The notes: generated from the sequence alone by a model not told the origin. A stretch of DNA of 36,009 nucleotides from an uncultured Lachnoanaerobaculum sp. (GCF_938015485.1 NZ_CALLVU010000015.1:1-36009); one strand, 5' to 3'; positions 7,755-16,938 are shown, counted from the stretch's first letter. Numbers and translations: made by a program.

Positions 7755-9053
7755 TTATTCCAAGTTCTCATATACCACATTTCCATGGCAAACAGTATAG
7801 ACTATCTTACCCTGTAAAGTGGCACCGAGCCAAGGTGAGTTGCTTGACTTACTCTCACTTTTATCGTACTTCCACTCTTTATTAACATCAAAGACTACAA
7901 TATCGGCTATCTCATCCTCTCTTAAAACTCCTCTGTCCATATTGTAGAGTCTGGCAGGCTGATAACTCATCTTATTTATAAGTTCCATAAGCGAAAGGTA
8001 TCCCGGTTTTACAAGGTTCATAATTCCCAGAGAAAAACTTGTCTCAAGACCTATGATACCGCTTGGTGCATCTACAAAATCTCTGTCCTTTTCTTCTTTA
8101 GAGTGAGGAGCGTGGTCCGTAGCAATAATATCTATAGTACCGTCTTTAAGCCCTTCGATAATAGCCATCCTGTCGGCTTCCTCTCTTAAAGGAGGATTCA
8201 TCTTTGCCAATGTGCCGTATTTTATTACATCTTTGTCAATCAGTGAAAAATGATGCGGTGTGGCCTCTGCAAATACACGAAGTCCCATTTTCTTTGCCTT
8301 TCTTACAAGTTCCACACTCTCCTTTGCGCTGATATGTTGAATGCTTATTGTAGCACCTGTTTCTCTTGCAAGCTTACAGTCTCTTTCCACCATTGAGATC
8401 TCAGCCATTCTGTCGGATCCGTATATATGCATCTCATCTGAAGGGTATCCGTGATTGATACCGTTTTCCTTGATATATTTAGGGTCTTCTTCATGAAATG
8501 AAAGAGGCATCTTTATACTTCTGGCACATCTCATAGCCTCTCTTGTTAGATTCTCATCAAGCATCGGTCTGCCGTCATCGGTAAATCCTACTGCTCCGGC
8601 TTCTCGCAGCTCCTTCATATCCGCCAGTTCCTCACCCTTCATACCCTTTGTGATACAGGCACAGGTCTTTACATTGATAGGTGTCTTTCTTCCCTTTTTC
8701 AGTACTTCAAACACTCTCTCAGGCGTATCAATAGGAGGTTTCGTATTTGCCATTGCCACAATGGTTGTAAAGCCTCCCTTTGCGGCAGCCCTTGCACCGC
8801 TTTCTATATCCTCTTTGTATTCAAAACCCGGCTCTCTAAGGTGAACATGTACATCTACAAAACCCGGAGCGGCACAAAGACCTGTGCAGTCATATACCTT
8901 AAGTCTCTCACCGTTGGCCCTTGCCATAAGTGTCGCATCAAGATAGAGGTCTCTGTCTATCTTTCTTACTCTTCCCTCGGATATCAGTATATCTCTTATA
9001 TCATCAGTTCTTGTCTGCGGATCAAGAAGTCTGACATTTTTCAGCATTATCAT
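7755..9053 (-). CDS. pyrC: Dihydroorotase (class I), pyrimidine biosynthesis
   Basis: 432 residues, the usual length for class I. Metal-binding HVH (69-71) in DVHVHLREPG, His187, His240, and TDHAPH with Asp313 are present; FTDDG near 157-161 supplies the bridging Asp that class I enzymes use in place of a carbamylated Lys. It cyclises carbamoyl-aspartate to dihydroorotate. Two close ATGs (9053, 9047) are possible; AAAGGA favours 9053. It has its own extended -10 promoter and is not part of a visible pyr operon. Confidence 0.96.
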   Translation of the reverse strand: MIMLKNVRLLDPQTRTDDIRDILISEGRVRKIDRDLYLDATLMARANGERLKVYDCTGLCAAPGFVDVHVHLREPGFEYKEDIESGARAAAKGGFTTIVAMANTKPPIDTPERVFEVLKKGRKTPINVKTCACITKGMKGEELADMKELREAGAVGFTDDGRPMLDENLTREAMRCARSIKMPLSFHEEDPKYIKENGINHGYPSDEMHIYGSDRMAEISMVERDCKLARETGATISIQHISAKESVELVRKAKKMGLRVFAEATPHHFSLIDKDVIKYGTLAKMNPPLREEADRMAIIEGLKDGTIDIIATDHAPHSKEEKDRDFVDAPSGIIGLETSFSLGIMNLVKPGYLSLMELINKMSYQPARLYNMDRGVLREDEIADIVVFDVNKEWKYDKSESKSSNSPWLGATLQGKIVYTVCHGNVVYENLE

Positions 9054-9086
9054 AAATATGCTTTCCTTTCTAATCTTAGTGGGAAC

Positions 9087-9095
9087 ATTATATCA
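9087..9095 (-). promoter_or_regulatory. Extended -10 promoter of pyrC-HIT
   Basis: TG-A-TATAAT on the minus strand (TATAAT at 9087-9092, TG at 9094-9095), about 35 bases before the pyrC ATG. The -35 region falls in the U tract of the rplL terminator and is weak. No PyrR-binding leader was seen. Confidence 0.5.
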
Positions 9096-9110
9096 TATAT
9101 CGGCACAAAT

Positions 9111-9137
9111 AAAAAAGGCGACTGCAACGCAATCGCC
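9111..9137 (-). terminator. Terminator of rplJ-rplL
   Basis: Nine-pair stem 9117-9125 with 9129-9137, loop of three, then TTTTTTATTTG on the minus strand. A G-U pair exists only in the minus-strand RNA, which assigns the strand. 16 bases after the rplL stop. Confidence 0.9.
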
Positions 9138-9152
9138 CGAAATTTTATAAAA

Positions 9153-9527
9153 TTACTTAAGAGTAACCTGTGCTCCAACTTCTTCAAGCTGCTTCTTGAT
9201 ACCCTCAGCCTCTTCCTTAGAAATCTCTGTCTTAAGAACCTTAGGAGCTCCGTCAACAAGATCCTTTGCTTCCTTAAGTCCAAGTCCTGTAACCTCACGA
9301 ACAACCTTGATAACCTTAACCTTCTGATCACCTGTTGCTGTAAGCTCTACATCAAACTCTGTCTTCTCCTCAGCTGCTGCTGCGCCTGCACCTGCTGCAG
9401 CTACAACAACGCCTGCTGCTGCTGATACGCCGAACTCTTCCTCACAAGCCTTTACAAGCTCGTTGAGCTCTAATACTGATAATTCCTTAATTGCATCGAT
9501 AAACTCTGCAGTTGTTAACTTTGCCAT
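9153..9527 (-). CDS. rplL: Ribosomal protein L7/L12
   Basis: 124 residues. N-terminal dimerisation helices, an Ala/Gly-rich hinge (AAAGVVVAAAGAGAAAAEE, about 36-54) and the conserved C-terminal domain with KVIKVVREVTGLGLKEAKDLV. It forms the stalk that recruits translation factors and binds L10. SD GGAGGA precedes the ATG; 26 bases after rplJ. Confidence 0.99.
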   Translation of the reverse strand: MAKLTTAEFIDAIKELSVLELNELVKACEEEFGVSAAAGVVVAAAGAGAAAAEEKTEFDVELTATGDQKVKVIKVVREVTGLGLKEAKDLVDGAPKVLKTEISKEEAEGIKKQLEEVGAQVTLK

Positions 9528-9553
9528 TTAATAATCCTCCATTATATGTTTTT

Positions 9554-10048
9554 TTATGCTTCCGCTTCTTTGCTCTCAGCGATCTGATTAAGCACACGAG
9601 CGAAGTTTGTAATAGGTGACTGAATGCTTCCAAGAAGTCTTCCAATCAACTCGTCTCTTGACGGTACAGTAGCTATAACCTTGATTCCGTCTCGGTCATA
9701 TGTAACACCGTCTACTACACCGGCCTTTAACTCAAGGTCCGGAGCTGTCTTAGAGAAATTGTAAAGTATTCTGGCCGGTGCAGTTGCATCTTCTTTTGAA
9801 ACTGCAATTGCTGTAGGTCCTTCAAGTGAACTGTCAAGTGTCTCAAATGGAGTACCCTTAGCGGCTATACGAATCATTGTGTTCTTATAAACTTTATAAG
9901 TTACACCTGCTTCTCTAAGTTCCTTACGAAGCTTTGTATCCTGCTCAGCACTAAGGCCACGGTAATCAACGACTACAGCTGCCTGTGCACCGTCTAAAAG
10001 CTCAGCAATTTCCTTAACTATAGGCTGTTTTAATTCGATTTTTGCCAT
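9554..10048 (-). CDS. rplJ: Ribosomal protein L10
   Basis: 164 residues, normal length. VDYRGLSAEQDTKLRKELREAGV and the YKNTMIRIA segment are family hallmarks; the C-terminal helix carries L7/L12 dimers. SD AAAGGAGG. In Firmicutes L10 with L12 represses its own operon by binding the leader, and that leader is present here. Confidence 0.99.
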   Translation of the reverse strand: MAKIELKQPIVKEIAELLDGAQAAVVVDYRGLSAEQDTKLRKELREAGVTYKVYKNTMIRIAAKGTPFETLDSSLEGPTAIAVSKEDATAPARILYNFSKTAPDLELKAGVVDGVTYDRDGIKVIATVPSRDELIGRLLGSIQSPITNFARVLNQIAESKEAEA

Positions 10049-10099
10049 TTCTAACCTCCTTTATAGTTTCAGTAAAACCCGTAAAAGCTCTATAAGTGT

Positions 10100-10217
10100 A
10101 ACAAAAAACTCTCTGCCGCAAAGACAGAGAGTGATAATACATCAAGTACTTAGTCACTTCCTCGGTAGGCGATACATACTTACGCCTAAGGCACCTACTG
10201 TCCACGGTCGTTTTACC
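10100..10217 (-). promoter_or_regulatory. L10 leader with attenuator
   Basis: Matches the known Firmicute L10 leader: the minus-strand RNA has ACAGUAGGUGCC, then GCCUACCGAGGAAGU (kink-turn region), followed by a terminator hairpin CTCTCTG/CAGAGAG (10109-10132) with a run of six U (10103-10108). The L10-L12 complex is known to bind this type of leader and favour termination. Confidence 0.9.
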
Positions 10218-10223
10218 TTAAAG

Positions 10224-10252
10224 AGGATACCAAAGAAGTTTTTGGTTGTCAA
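10224..10252 (-). promoter_or_regulatory. rplJ-rplL promoter
   Basis: Perfect TTGACA (10247-10252), 17-base spacer, TATCCT (10224-10229). Confidence 0.9.
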
Positions 10253-10301
10253 GTACTATTTTAATTTTTCAGTAAATTAAATATCTTACATTTCAGTCCA
10301 G

Positions 10302-11546
10302 TCACACCATATTAAAATAGACATTAAAGCAAATAGTGTCATTTTTATAAGATATATGTATCTTTCCATTGTGCCTCTTAACAATATTTGCCGCAATGGA
10401 AAGTCCTACACCATACCCCGAAACACTGCTGTTATGTGACTTGTCCTCTCTGTAGAATCTGTCAAAAAACTTTGAATAGTCTACATTCTTACCGTCTTTG
10501 TAGGTATTACTTACTACAAGCTTTGCCTTTTTAAAGGTGATACCGTGTACCATAAGCTTAACTCCTATAGTTCCACCGTTATCACAGTATTTGTTTGCAT
10601 TATCTATCAGTATATTTACAAGTTCATATACGGCACCGTCATCTCCCGAAATGCAGATATCATTTTGAATATCAGATTCAAAGTTCTTTCCTCCCTTTAT
10701 AGCCAATGATTTGAATGATTTTGATGACTTTGTTACTATATCTGAAAAATTTATATTTTTTTCAATTACATTTGATTTTTCTTCAAACCTTGAAAGTACC
10801 ACAAGCCTGTTTATCAGATCCGTCATACGCTCAACCTGCTCTTTGGTGCTCTTTGTCCACTCGTTTTCTCCGTTAATCATCTCACAAAGCTCATTGTTGG
10901 CCGATATTATAGCCAAAGGAGTCTTTAACTCATGCCCCGCATTGGTAATAAACGCTTTTTGGTTTCTATAGTTTTCCATAAAAGGCATCATTACCTTGCC
11001 TGAAAAAATCACAAATATAATGATAAAAAATACCAGATTTGAAAAGAAAATAAAGACCGAAGTATCTATCAAATCATCTCTGTCCTCTATATAGCTTGTA
11101 GTATCAAGCACCACAATCAGCTTGCTTTCATCCTCATATGAATTCAATTTATATGCAAACTTCTGTCCGTCAGTGGTCTTGAAGTTGCCGTATTTATTAT
11201 TACCCGATAAAATCTTTTTCACATAAAAAACAACATCGGTATCAGACAGATTTGCTATATGCTCAGTGTTCATAGTGATTACCTTATTGCTGCCGTCCAC
11301 ATAAGCACTGAAATATCTGTACTGAACTATTATATCCGGATTTGTCTTTCTGCCGAGAATCTTCTCCACTACTTCTTCATCAGGTAGAACTCCGTTATTC
11401 TCAGACAACAAATCCAAAATTTTATTTATTCTTTTTTCACTTGTTGCATACTTTGAAGCATTCAAAATGCCTATTACCGATATAAGCATTATGCTTACCG
11501 CTATCGTAGCTACCACAATGAATTGTAAACGAAGTCTTCTAAACAA
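10302..11546 (-). CDS. Membrane sensor histidine kinase
   Basis: 414 residues. TM1 (about 8-28), an extracytoplasmic sensor of about 130 residues, TM2 (about 163-185), a HisKA helix with NAGHELKTPLAII (His205), and an HATPase domain with N-box DNANKY (Asn316) and GYGVGLSIA. There is no clear HAMP domain, and the G1 box DxGxG is not visible: NTYKDGKNVDYSKFFDRFYRE runs straight to the F-box. Partner is the response regulator one base upstream. The signal sensed is unknown. Last gene of the three-gene operon; no terminator is obvious before the rplJ promoter. Confidence 0.93.
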   Translation of the reverse strand: MFRRLRLQFIVVATIAVSIMLISVIGILNASKYATSEKRINKILDLLSENNGVLPDEEVVEKILGRKTNPDIIVQYRYFSAYVDGSNKVITMNTEHIANLSDTDVVFYVKKILSGNNKYGNFKTTDGQKFAYKLNSYEDESKLIVVLDTTSYIEDRDDLIDTSVFIFFSNLVFFIIIFVIFSGKVMMPFMENYRNQKAFITNAGHELKTPLAIISANNELCEMINGENEWTKSTKEQVERMTDLINRLVVLSRFEEKSNVIEKNINFSDIVTKSSKSFKSLAIKGGKNFESDIQNDICISGDDGAVYELVNILIDNANKYCDNGGTIGVKLMVHGITFKKAKLVVSNTYKDGKNVDYSKFFDRFYREDKSHNSSVSGYGVGLSIAANIVKRHNGKIHISYKNDTICFNVYFNMV

Positions 11547-11547
11547 A

Positions 11548-12219
11548 TCACACCTCTACAAGTTCAAACTCCCTGTTTTCCTCTCCCAAAATATCAACAT
11601 TTGCATTGATTGCCTTTAACTTTTGCTTCAGATATGAAATATATATCCAAACATATCCTGTATCGGAGTCGTCATCCTTGCTCCATACATGATTGTATAT
11701 ATACTCGGTCGAAAGCTTTTTATTCTTGTTCAACATAAGAACTTCCATAAGCTTGGTTTCCTTACCTGCCAATATTATGGAATTTTTGGCCGACAGCTCC
11801 TGTTGTGACACATTCAGCTTCACACTGCCGAATGTAAGTACATTCTCGTTATAATTTGTGTCTATTCTTCTCTCAAGAGAACGAACTCTGGCTGCCAGCT
11901 CTTTTAGCGGTATCGGCTTTGTAAGGTACTCATCCGCACCCATCTCAAGTCCTTCAACCTTGTCATCAAGTTCACTCATTGCGGTAAGCATAATAACATA
12001 TGTAGTATTTCCGGCCTCTCTTAATGCCTTTAATACCTCAAGTCCGCTCATCTTAGGCATCATAACATCAAAAATCATCAAATCATATGTGCCGCCGTTT
12101 GCAGCTTCCAAAGCGGCTTTACCGTCATAAACCGGTTCAACTTCATAGCCTTGCATTATAAGTACTTGCGCATACGCCTTTGACAGTGCCGCCTCATCTT
12201 CCGCCAATAAAATTCTCAT
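11548..12219 (-). CDS. OmpR/PhoB-family response regulator
   Basis: 223 residues. Receiver with acidic pair (Glu7-Asp8), phosphoacceptor Asp51 in FDVMMP, Thr79 and Lys101; C-terminal winged helix with WIYISYLKQKLKAI as the recognition region. It ends 1 base before the kinase gene and starts 2 bases after the synthetase, so all three should be one transcript. The targets cannot be read here. Confidence 0.96.
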   Translation of the reverse strand: MRILLAEDEAALSKAYAQVLIMQGYEVEPVYDGKAALEAANGGTYDLMIFDVMMPKMSGLEVLKALREAGNTTYVIMLTAMSELDDKVEGLEMGADEYLTKPIPLKELAARVRSLERRIDTNYNENVLTFGSVKLNVSQQELSAKNSIILAGKETKLMEVLMLNKNKKLSTEYIYNHVWSKDDDSDTGYVWIYISYLKQKLKAINANVDILGEENREFELVEV

Positions 12220-12221
12220 TT

Positions 12222-12830
12222 CTATCCTTCCTCTATCAATTTTCTTATTGTCTGCATATTCAAATCACAGGAAGCAAGCTCATCAGCACATCTTTTAAGC
12301 TCCTTTGTGATTCTTTCATGGTTAGTTATATTTTTCTTATACTTCATCTGATGTTCAAGCGACGCCCATGAATCCATGGCGATAGTCCTTAACTGAATCT
12401 CAATATAATACCTTCCGTTTTCATTGCCGTCACAATCAGGGAAAGGAGTAATCACTTCAAGTATCATATGATATGAACGATAACCGTTCGGCTTTACATT
12501 CAGTATATAATCTTTTTCTTCTACAACACTGATATTGTCCATATCCTTAAACAGTCCTACAAGAGTATATATATCATCAACAAAGCCGCAAACTATCCTT
12601 ACACCTATGGCATCTTTAATTTCCTTAAGTGCGCTGTGTGTACTTACCTCAAAGCCCTTTCTTTTACACTTTTCAATCATACTTTCGTCGGTCTTTATCC
12701 TTGAGATAAAATGTTCAAAGAGTTTATATCCGGTTTTTGACTTATATTCATCATTAAGTTTATAAACTCTTTTTGAAAATTCGTCCAATATCATGTCCAA
12801 ATATTTTTCATAGTTGCCATATATATTCAT
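12222..12830 (-). CDS. Small alarmone synthetase, RelA/SpoT family (p)ppGpp synthetase
   Basis: 202 residues, synthetase domain only, without HD hydrolase or TGS/ACT regions. Motifs: RIKTDESMIEKCKRKG, IKDAIGVRIVC, KPNGYRSYH (G-loop) and YIEIQLRTIAMDSWASLEHQ with the catalytic Glu. It resembles the YjbM/YwaC class, which makes (p)ppGpp under transcriptional control. First gene of an operon with the two-component system; an extended -10 (TG-T-TAGAAT, 12861-12866) lies upstream. Confidence 0.92.
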   Translation of the reverse strand: MNIYGNYEKYLDMILDEFSKRVYKLNDEYKSKTGYKLFEHFISRIKTDESMIEKCKRKGFEVSTHSALKEIKDAIGVRIVCGFVDDIYTLVGLFKDMDNISVVEEKDYILNVKPNGYRSYHMILEVITPFPDCDGNENGRYYIEIQLRTIAMDSWASLEHQMKYKKNITNHERITKELKRCADELASCDLNMQTIRKLIEEG

Positions 12831-12890
12831 TGCATATATCCTTTTTATATTGATATATATATTCTAACACAAATAAGTGTATAAATAATG

Positions 12891-12921
12891 AAAAAAGGCT
12901 AAACTTTTCGGAGTTTAGCCT
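12891..12921 (-). terminator. Terminator of mgtE
   Basis: Perfect 10-pair stem AGGCTAAACT (12896-12905) with AGTTTAGCCT (12912-12921), then TTTTTTCATT on the minus strand, 17 bases after the mgtE stop. Confidence 0.92.
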
Positions 12922-12937
12922 AAGAAAGATTTAAAAA

Positions 12938-14287
12938 TTATTTGATATGTAAAAGTTCAACCGCAATCTGGAAATAGATCACAAGCGATACCGCATCAAC
13001 TATTGTCGTAATAAGCGGAGCAGCCATAATAGCCGGGTCAAGATGCAATTTCTTTGCGGCAATAGGAAGCATACCGCCTATAACCTTAGCCAAAAATACT
13101 GTAGCAAAAAGTGCCAATACTACCGTAAGTGCTACCAGCGGCTGTCCAGGATACTGTACTACAAGTCTTATAAAGTTGACAGCACCCAAAATTATACCGA
13201 CAATAACCGAAACCCTTGCTTCCTTCCAGATAACTTTCAGTATATCGGAACTTGCTATCTCACCGATTGTCATACCACGGATAATCATTGTAGATGACTG
13301 TGAACCGGCATTACCGCCCGTATCTGTAAGCATAGGAACAAATGATACCAAAAGAGGCATTACCTTAAACGCATCCTCGTATCTGGTAAGTATACCGCCT
13401 GTAAGCATTGAACTTATCATAAGTACAAGCAGCCAAACGATTCGATTCTTTGCAAGCTCAAAAACACCTGTCTTAAGATAAGGCTTTTCAGACGGATGCA
13501 TAGCCGCCATCTTCTCAAAGTCCTCTGTGGCCTCTTCTTCCATTACATCCACGGCATCATCTATTGTGACAATACCTACCAGCCTGTTTTCATGGTCGAC
13601 CACAGGAAGCGAGAGCAGATCGTATTTGTTAAAGAGATCCGCTATTTCCTCCTTATCATCCGTAGTAACAGCCTTTATGACATTTGTGTCCATAATGTCT
13701 TCCATCTTGACTTCATAGTCACTCATCAAAAGGTCTTTTACGGTTACTACACCTTCAAGCATTCTTTTTGCATCCATTACATAGCAGGTATATATTGTCT
13801 CTTTATCATAGCCGTGCTTTCTGATATAGGCAAAAGCTTCCTCTACTGTCATGCTCTTTTTCAAACCTATATACTCCGCAGTCATGATAGACCCTGCCGA
13901 ATTTTCAGGATACTTTAAAAATTCATTTATCTGAAGTCTTGTGCTTGGAGCGGCATTTTGCAAAACTCTTTTTACAACCGTAGCCGGCAGCTCTTCAAGC
14001 ATATCTACGGCATCATCCACATAAAGCTCTTCAATTATATAAGCCAGCTCTTTATCTGTAATGCCGTTTATTATATGTCCCTGAGTATCCACCTCCAAGC
14101 AGGCAAATACATCACTTGCAAGCTCTTTTGGCAACATTCTGAAAACAATTATCTGCTTTTCGGAATCCAGCTCCTCCATAAATGAAGCAATATCAAACTC
14201 ATTCATATCGCAGAGTTTTTCTTTTAATTGTCGGAACTGTTTTCTTGATACAAGATCAAATAGTATTTCTTTTATATTCTCTTCCAT
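12938..14287 (-). CDS. mgtE: MgtE magnesium channel/transporter
   Basis: 449 residues, normal length. N-terminal MgtE superhelical domain (about 10-125), two CBS domains (about 135-255) and five C-terminal membrane helices (about 280-449), including the conserved GGNAGSQSSTM pore segment. It is a Mg2+-gated Mg2+ channel in the cytoplasmic membrane. SD AAAGGTGG. It starts 29 bases after pnp and may be cotranscribed. No M-box riboswitch is visible. Confidence 0.97.
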   Translation of the reverse strand: MEENIKEILFDLVSRKQFRQLKEKLCDMNEFDIASFMEELDSEKQIIVFRMLPKELASDVFACLEVDTQGHIINGITDKELAYIIEELYVDDAVDMLEELPATVVKRVLQNAAPSTRLQINEFLKYPENSAGSIMTAEYIGLKKSMTVEEAFAYIRKHGYDKETIYTCYVMDAKRMLEGVVTVKDLLMSDYEVKMEDIMDTNVIKAVTTDDKEEIADLFNKYDLLSLPVVDHENRLVGIVTIDDAVDVMEEEATEDFEKMAAMHPSEKPYLKTGVFELAKNRIVWLLVLMISSMLTGGILTRYEDAFKVMPLLVSFVPMLTDTGGNAGSQSSTMIIRGMTIGEIASSDILKVIWKEARVSVIVGIILGAVNFIRLVVQYPGQPLVALTVVLALFATVFLAKVIGGMLPIAAKKLHLDPAIMAAPLITTIVDAVSLVIYFQIAVELLHIK

Positions 14288-14316
14288 AGTCCCACCTTTC
14301 TCTGCAAAAATTTATT

Positions 14317-16419
14317 TTAGATAATGTCTGAAGGCTTCATAGAAAGATCGATTCTTCCCTTTATAGGGTCAACCTTGATTACCTTCACTGTCACATCATC
14401 GCCTACCTTTACCACATCTTCAACCTTCTCGACTCTGCTGTCTGAAAGCTTTGATATATGAACCATACCGTCTTTACCCGGTGCCAATTCTACAAAGGCA
14501 CCGAACTCAAGTATACGTACTACCTTGCCCTGCATAACCATTCCGGCTTCTATCTCTATTGTAATACCTCTTATAATGTCTACAGCCTTGTCAATCATTG
14601 CCTGATCGGTACCTGAAACGGATACCAAGCCCTCTTCGCTGATATCAATCTTTACTCCGGTGTCTTCAATAATCTTATTGATAGTCTTTCCCTGCTTACC
14701 TACAACATCACCGATCTTTGAAGGGTTTATCTGAATCTGTGCAATCTTAGGTGCATACTTGCTTATTTCTTTTCTAGGCTCCGCAATACATGGCTTCATA
14801 CAAGTCTCCATGATAAAGTCTCTTGCCTCATGGCATCTTCTTATTGCACCCTCTACAATGTCCTTTGTAAGTCCGTGAATCTTGATATCCATCTGTATAG
14901 CTGTAATACCGCTGTCTGTTCCTGTTACCTTAAAGTCCATATCTCCGAAGAAATCTTCAAGTCCCTGAATATCTGTAAGCAGTACATAGTCGTCGTCGGA
15001 ATCGCCTGTTACAAGTCCGCATGAGATACCTGCCACCATCTTCTTTATAGGAACACCTGCAGCCATAAGTGCCATACATGATGAACATGTGGACGCCATA
15101 GATGTTGAACCGTTTGACTCGAAAGTCTCAGACACTGATCTGATGGCATACGGGAACTCTTCAGGAGTAGGAAGTACAGGAATAAGTGCTCTCTCAGCCA
15201 ATGCACCATGTCCTATCTCTCTTCTTCCCGGTCCTCTTGAAGGTCTTGTCTCTCCTACAGAGTAAGAAGGGAAGTTGTACTGGTGAATATATCTCTTTGT
15301 AGTCTCGGATTGATTAAGTCCGTCAACCTTTTGTGCCTCTGCAAGCGGTGCAAGTGTAACTATATTGCAGATCTGAGTCTGTCCTCTTGTAAACATAGCC
15401 GAACCGTGTACTCTCGGTATAAGGTCAACCTCCGCTGAAAGCGGACGAATCTGAGTCATAGCTCTTCCGTCAGGTCTCTTCTGATCCTTTAGAATCATCT
15501 TTCGTACAGTCTTTTTCTGATACTGATAGATTGCCTCACCAAGTAGCGGCAGCCACTCTTCCTTATCGGCAAAAGCTTCTTCAAGCTTTTGTGTTATAGC
15601 CTTTATATTCTCTTCTCTTATCTGCTTTTCATCTGTGAAAACAGCCTTTTCCATTTCATCCTGCGGTACCAGCTCCTTAATTGCGGCACTAAGTTCCTCA
15701 GGAATAGTAAATGCCGTATATGAGTGCTTTTCTTTACCCACCTCTGCAACTATCTTGTCAATAAATGCAATAATTTCTTTATTTACTGAATCGGCCTTAT
15801 AGATAGCCTCCACCATCTTTTCATCAGGAATCTCGTTTGCACCCGCTTCAATCATTATTACCTTATCTCTTGTAGATGCCACAGTCAGCTTAAGGTCTGA
15901 TACAGCCATCTGCTCTTCATTAGGGTTTACCACAAAGAAACCGCCTACCATACCTATCTGTGTTGTAGCACAAGGTCCGTCAAACGGAATGTCTGAAATA
16001 GCTGTTGCTATTGCAGATCCGAGCATCGCTGTAAGCTCAGGTGAACAATCAGGATCTACAGACAATACAAGGTTATTTAGTGTAACATCGTTCCTGTAAT
16101 CCTTAGGGAACAGAGGACGCATAGGTCTGTCAATTACTCTTGAGGTAAGTATTGCATTCTCACTTGCCTTACCCTCTCTTTTGTTGTATCCTCCGGGCAT
16201 CTTTCCTACAGCGTACATCTTCTCTTCATATTCTACTGAAAGAGGGAAGAAGTCAATACCGTCTCTCGGCTTATCAGATGCCGTAGCTGTAGATAATACC
16301 GTTGTATCTCCGTAGTGCATAAATGCGGCACCGTTTGCCTGTGCAGCCACTCTTCCGATATCAACTCTCAGAGTACGACCTGCAAGTTCCATTGAATAAC
16401 TCTTAAATTCCTTACTCAT
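14317..16419 (-). CDS. pnp: Polynucleotide phosphorylase
   Basis: 700 residues from ATG 16419, chosen over the longer frame (16470) because AAAGGAGAT lies just upstream and the family begins at this point. Two RNase PH-like domains, the second with the GPGRREIGHGALAERAL and catalytic TGDSDDD regions, then a KH domain with VVGKQGKT and a C-terminal S1 domain. It degrades RNA 3' to 5' by phosphorolysis. The leader carries a long hairpin (16482-16521), reminiscent of E. coli pnp, whose leader hairpin is cut by RNase III for autocontrol. Confidence 0.98.
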   Translation of the reverse strand: MSKEFKSYSMELAGRTLRVDIGRVAAQANGAAFMHYGDTTVLSTATASDKPRDGIDFFPLSVEYEEKMYAVGKMPGGYNKREGKASENAILTSRVIDRPMRPLFPKDYRNDVTLNNLVLSVDPDCSPELTAMLGSAIATAISDIPFDGPCATTQIGMVGGFFVVNPNEEQMAVSDLKLTVASTRDKVIMIEAGANEIPDEKMVEAIYKADSVNKEIIAFIDKIVAEVGKEKHSYTAFTIPEELSAAIKELVPQDEMEKAVFTDEKQIREENIKAITQKLEEAFADKEEWLPLLGEAIYQYQKKTVRKMILKDQKRPDGRAMTQIRPLSAEVDLIPRVHGSAMFTRGQTQICNIVTLAPLAEAQKVDGLNQSETTKRYIHQYNFPSYSVGETRPSRGPGRREIGHGALAERALIPVLPTPEEFPYAIRSVSETFESNGSTSMASTCSSCMALMAAGVPIKKMVAGISCGLVTGDSDDDYVLLTDIQGLEDFFGDMDFKVTGTDSGITAIQMDIKIHGLTKDIVEGAIRRCHEARDFIMETCMKPCIAEPRKEISKYAPKIAQIQINPSKIGDVVGKQGKTINKIIEDTGVKIDISEEGLVSVSGTDQAMIDKAVDIIRGITIEIEAGMVMQGKVVRILEFGAFVELAPGKDGMVHISKLSDSRVEKVEDVVKVGDDVTVKVIKVDPIKGRIDLSMKPSDII

Positions 16420-16481
16420 TTCATCTCCTTTTGGCTTGCCGATATTCGAGAAGTACTCTTCTTGAAACATAAAAATATGAA

Positions 16482-16521
16482 CTAGTGATAAGTACTAAAT
16501 AGTTTTAGTATTTATCACTAG
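16482..16521 (-). promoter_or_regulatory. Long leader hairpin upstream of pnp
   Basis: 18-base arms (16482-16499 and 16504-16521) with one non-Watson-Crick pair, around a 4-base loop, 62 bases before the pnp ATG. No U tract follows, so it is not a terminator. Next to it on the 5' side is a small GGCT/AGCC hairpin. Such a long stem suits RNase III processing. Confidence 0.6.
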
Positions 16522-16549
16522 CTTCGGCTACAAGCCATAAATAAAATTA

Positions 16550-16577
16550 TAAAAAAGGTGGAGAAAAACTCTCCACC
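16550..16577 (-). terminator. Terminator of rpsO
   Basis: Perfect 8-pair stem GGTGGAGA (16557-16564) with TCTCCACC (16570-16577), then TTTTTTATAATTTT on the minus strand. Confidence 0.92.
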
Positions 16578-16649
16578 AATGATACTATAATCACAACAGG
16601 TTTCTAAAGAATTTTCCTTGAACGAAATCTGTGAAACCGAAGACTTTTA

Positions 16650-16916
16650 TTACTTTCTAAGTCCAAGCTTCTCTATAAGTGCACGATAGCCCTCAAGATC
16701 CTTATTCTTAAGATACTGTAAAAGATTTCTTCTCTTACCTACCATCTTCAAAAGACCTCTTCTTGAGTGATGGTCCTTAGGATTTGCCTTCAAATGCTCT
16801 GTAAGCTCTGTGATTCTTGCTGTAAGAACTGCTATCTGAACCTCAGGTGAACCTGTATCGCCTGCTTTTCTTGCATACTCTTCCATGATAGCTGTCTTTT
16901 TCTCTTTTGTAATCAT
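16650..16916 (-). CDS. rpsO: Ribosomal protein S15
   Basis: 88 residues, standard length. GDTGSPEVQIAVLTARI, LKANPKDHHSRRGLL and GKRRNLLQYL are diagnostic. It binds the 16S rRNA central-domain junction early in 30S assembly. SD AAAGGAGA. It has its own strong promoter and a structured leader, as expected for a self-repressing S15 gene; pnp follows beyond a terminator, the arrangement also known in E. coli. Confidence 0.99.
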   Translation of the reverse strand: MITKEKKTAIMEEYARKAGDTGSPEVQIAVLTARITELTEHLKANPKDHHSRRGLLKMVGKRRNLLQYLKNKDLEGYRALIEKLGLRK

Positions 16917-16938
16917 TTTCTTTCTCCTTTAAATAAAT

